Shown here in pieces: positions 42,390-44,257 of a stretch of 44,257 bases of DNA. The DNA comes from Phycisphaerae bacterium. GTDB lineage: Bacteria; Planctomycetota; Phycisphaerae; Phycisphaerales; SM1A02. Below the pieces are notes generated by a model that was not told the origin of the DNA, searched no databases, and saw nothing but the letters and a program-made list of their open reading frames with translations. The stretch is taken from the NCBI GenBank assembly GCA_002862305.1, contig PKCS01000096.1, forward strand, positions 1-44,257. The letters are read 5' to 3'. Every line of letters begins with the position of its first letter. Positions within the stretch are counted from its first letter, which is position 1. The position numbers and the translations under genes were made by a program.

Positions 42390-44257
42390 CAGGACGGATC
42401 CCCTTCCCCGGGGGCGGCGGGTTCGTCCTCGGCGGGGGCCGGGGGACGGGGCACGGTGTAGCCACCGGACAGGGTGAACGTCGACCGCCAGGTGCCGTCC
42501 GGTGCAAAGATCTGGGCGCGATGGTTCCCCTGGTCCACCACCACCAGGCGGTCGCCCCGGATCCGCGCCAGTCCGGCGGGGGCCCAGAAGCGCCCGTCCA
42601 GCTCGCCGGTCCCGCCCCAGGACCGATCGGGGGTCCGGGCGGCCTCGCCGGGGCGGGGATCGAGCACCTCCTCGTAGACCTCCACCCGGTCCCCGGAGGC
42701 GGAGCCGAGGTAGAGCGTCCCGTCGAGGAACACGGCCCCGAGCGACCGTCCCTCGAAGGCCAGTTCGACGGGGTCCCCGAGCGGGGCGCCGGTGGGATCG
42801 AGCGGGCGGGCGAGGAGTCCGCGCCCGCGGGGTTCCAGCAGCAGGAGGCCGGGGCCGGCGGCGAGGAGCTGGCCGTGGCCGGCACCGGCGGCGCCGATCG
42901 AGCGGGGCCGGTGCCGTGCGTCGAGTTCGAGCAGGACGTCGTTGGCCCGGTCCACCGCGACCAGGGGAGCCCCGTCGATCCGGGCACGGGCCAGTCCGGT
43001 GATCCGCGGGTGTCGCCAGGATCGGTCGGGATCGAGCCGGCGCAGGTCCGCGAGCATCGCCTCCGACTCGATCGCGGAGGTGAGCCTGGCCATGAACGGG
43101 TCGTAGGCGATCGGCGTCGACCGATCGCGCTCGAGGCGCCAGGTCATGAGCCGGTCGTTCACCGGGTCCGAGACCACGAGCTCCTGTCGCGCCCCGTCGA
43201 GGTGCAGCGCCCCGAGGCGCCCGAGGTCGTCCCACCCCGAGCCGTGGTTGGTGAAGACGGTGATGTTCAGTCCGGTGTCGGTGGTGACGTCGAAGACCGC
43301 GATGGAACCGGTCTCCGGCTCCCACATCGCCAGCAGGTCGTCCTCCGCGGCCACCTGCGCACCGAAGTGGCTGCTGACGTCCTGCTTGGCGGGCATCGGG
43401 CTGGACCGCGCCTCCGCGAGCCCGCCGGGCAGGCGGGTGAAGCACTGGATCCGACGCTCGAAGGGCTCGAGCACCACCGCCCGGGACCCGTCGGCGGAGA
43501 CGTCGAGGCAGGTGGGGTAGTGGATTCGACCCTCCCCCTCGCGCGGCACCACCGCGTGCATCCCCCACTGGTACTGGAAGCGCCCGTCGGTGTCGAAGAC
43601 CGACACCCGGTGGTTGAGTTCCTCGGCGACGTAGACCAGGTCCCCCTCGACGTCGATCGAACTGGGGGCCGCGAGCAGGCCGGGGAACGCGCCGCGTCCG
43701 CCCCACGCCAGCTGGAACCGGCCGTCGGGCCCGAACCGCTGGATCCGGTGGTTGTCGGTGTCGGCCACGTAGCAGCGACCCCGGGAGTCGACCGCGACGT
43801 CGGCGGGGAAGTTGAAGGCACCCTCGCCGGCACCCTTGCCCCCGGTCGAGAACCGCTCGCGGCCGTCGAGGTCCAGCGCGCGCAGGCGGTGCGGCGCGCG
43901 CTCCAGGAACAGGAAGCCGGTGATCGCCTCCCCGTCGAACAGCGGTCGCACCCGGACCACGTCGGCCAGGGGCTCGATCCCCGCGGCGGGCAGTTCGATC
44001 GATCGCGGGCCGCCGGGCAGGTTCTCGAGCCGGAGCTCGATCACGCCCGCGCCCCCCGGATCGTCCCCGGGGTGGACCAGGAAGCAGGCCGGGCGTTCGT
44101 CCACCGACGGGGCGTCCCCGGAGGGCGGGAGCACCGACTCCCGGATCGTCCCCGCCTCGCGGTCGAGGGCGATCGAGCCGTCCCCGAGCCAGGTCACGCG
44201 ATCGACCCCGATCGCGACCGGGAGCTCGCGGTCGAAGGAGCCCAGGGCGGGATCCTG
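42389..44257 (-). CDS. NHL-repeat protein (5' end outside the window)
   Basis: The frame is open to the right edge, so the gene starts beyond 44257; the GTG at 44197 is internal, as 20 further in-frame codons continue past it. At least 622 residues are visible. NHL-type repeats are clear around 43600-43830: FPADVAVDSRGRCYVADTDN, HRIQRFGPDGRFQLAWGG, ...VYVAEELNHRVSVFDTDGRF. Another pair lies near the end: LARIRGDRLVVVDQGNHR and AQIFAPDGTWRSTF. This is a beta-propeller, probably exported, of unknown ligand; many planctomycete members read like sensor or structural proteins. The last coding base is shared with the YtkA/FixH-like start (TGATG). The C terminus is Pro/Ala/Glu-rich. Confidence 0.85.
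   Translation of the reverse strand, partial: QDPALGSFDRELPVAIGVDRVTWLGDGSIALDREAGTIRESVLPPSGDAPSVDERPACFLVHPGDDPGGAGVIELRLENLPGGPRSIELPAAGIEPLADVVRVRPLFDGEAITGFLFLERAPHRLRALDLDGRERFSTGGKGAGEGAFNFPADVAVDSRGRCYVADTDNHRIQRFGPDGRFQLAWGGRGAFPGLLAAPSSIDVEGDLVYVAEELNHRVSVFDTDGRFQYQWGMHAVVPREGEGRIHYPTCLDVSADGSRAVVLEPFERRIQCFTRLPGGLAEARSSPMPAKQDVSSHFGAQVAAEDDLLAMWEPETGSIAVFDVTTDTGLNITVFTNHGSGWDDLGRLGALHLDGARQELVVSDPVNDRLMTWRLERDRSTPIAYDPFMARLTSAIESEAMLADLRRLDPDRSWRHPRITGLARARIDGAPLVAVDRANDVLLELDARHRPRSIGAAGAGHGQLLAAGPGLLLLEPRGRGLLARPLDPTGAPLGDPVELAFEGRSLGAVFLDGTLYLGSASGDRVEVYEEVLDPRPGEAARTPDRSWGGTGELDGRFWAPAGLARIRGDRLVVVDQGNHRAQIFAPDGTWRSTFTLSGGYTVPRPPAPAEDEPAAPGEGDPS

Noticed and set aside
44195-44197. 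GTG as the start of the NHL-repeat gene
   Set aside because: The frame continues open to the window edge with normal coding sequence, so the real start is outside.

Overview
The window reads as chromosomal DNA of a high-GC planctomycete, most likely class Phycisphaerae. The grounds are its coding style (very GC-rich third positions, long antisense open frames) and two secreted proteins ending in dockerin-like repeats of the form D-x-N-x-D-G-x-I-(D/N)-G-x-D-L-x-L-(V/L)-L-(A/G)-N-W, a tail common in that group. Others are numerous prepilin-type proteins with AF/GF-T-L-x-E leaders and a Gfo/Idh/MocA oxidoreductase with a Tat signal. I see no integrase, transposase, phage gene, CRISPR array or rRNA. 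The taxonomy is an inference from gene content.

Layout, left to right. 1-2324 (+): the end of one ABC exporter half and a complete second half, together a heterodimeric exporter. 2340-5108 (-): a secreted protein with a metzincin-like domain that has lost its HExxH zinc site, a seven-repeat FG-GAP-like propeller and a dockerin-like tail. 5332-21313 (-): a tightly coupled secretion/pilus operon in the canonical type II order E-F-G-G'-H-I-J-K, ending in a 2110-residue GspK-like protein. 21314-21835: a 522-bp gene-free gap. 21836-24757 (-): pilT and a second PilB/GspE-type ATPase. Together these two blocks provide an extension/secretion ATPase pair, a retraction ATPase, one GspF/PilC platform and six pseudopilin-like proteins. 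No secretin, GspC/L/M or prepilin peptidase is in the window.

24954-30795 is mostly + strand housekeeping: standalone CoaB, a short 6-phosphogluconate dehydrogenase with a strong terminator, tRNA-Leu(UAA), a YbaK-type deacylase (-), FolE2, a MsrB-MsrA fusion exported as a probable lipoprotein, and a D-threonine aldolase/D-serine dehydratase-like enzyme translationally coupled to it. 30802-34995: a PqiA-like membrane protein (-) diverges from a P1B-4 metal ATPase (+), which overlaps an ApbE-type lipoprotein.

34946-38014 (-): an operon of a SUMF1-fold protein, a Tat-exported Gfo/Idh/MocA oxidoreductase and a WaaE-like glycosyltransferase. 38184-40421 (-): a secreted choice-of-anchor B (LVIVD-repeat) protein with a dockerin-like tail. 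40594-44257 (-): a coupled operon of an NHL-repeat protein (runs off the right edge), a small HHxHGM lipoprotein of YtkA/FixH type and a di-heme cytochrome c peroxidase-like lipoprotein. The strongest candidates for something undescribed are the giant pseudopilin set, above all the GspK-like protein, and the zinc-site-less metzincin.
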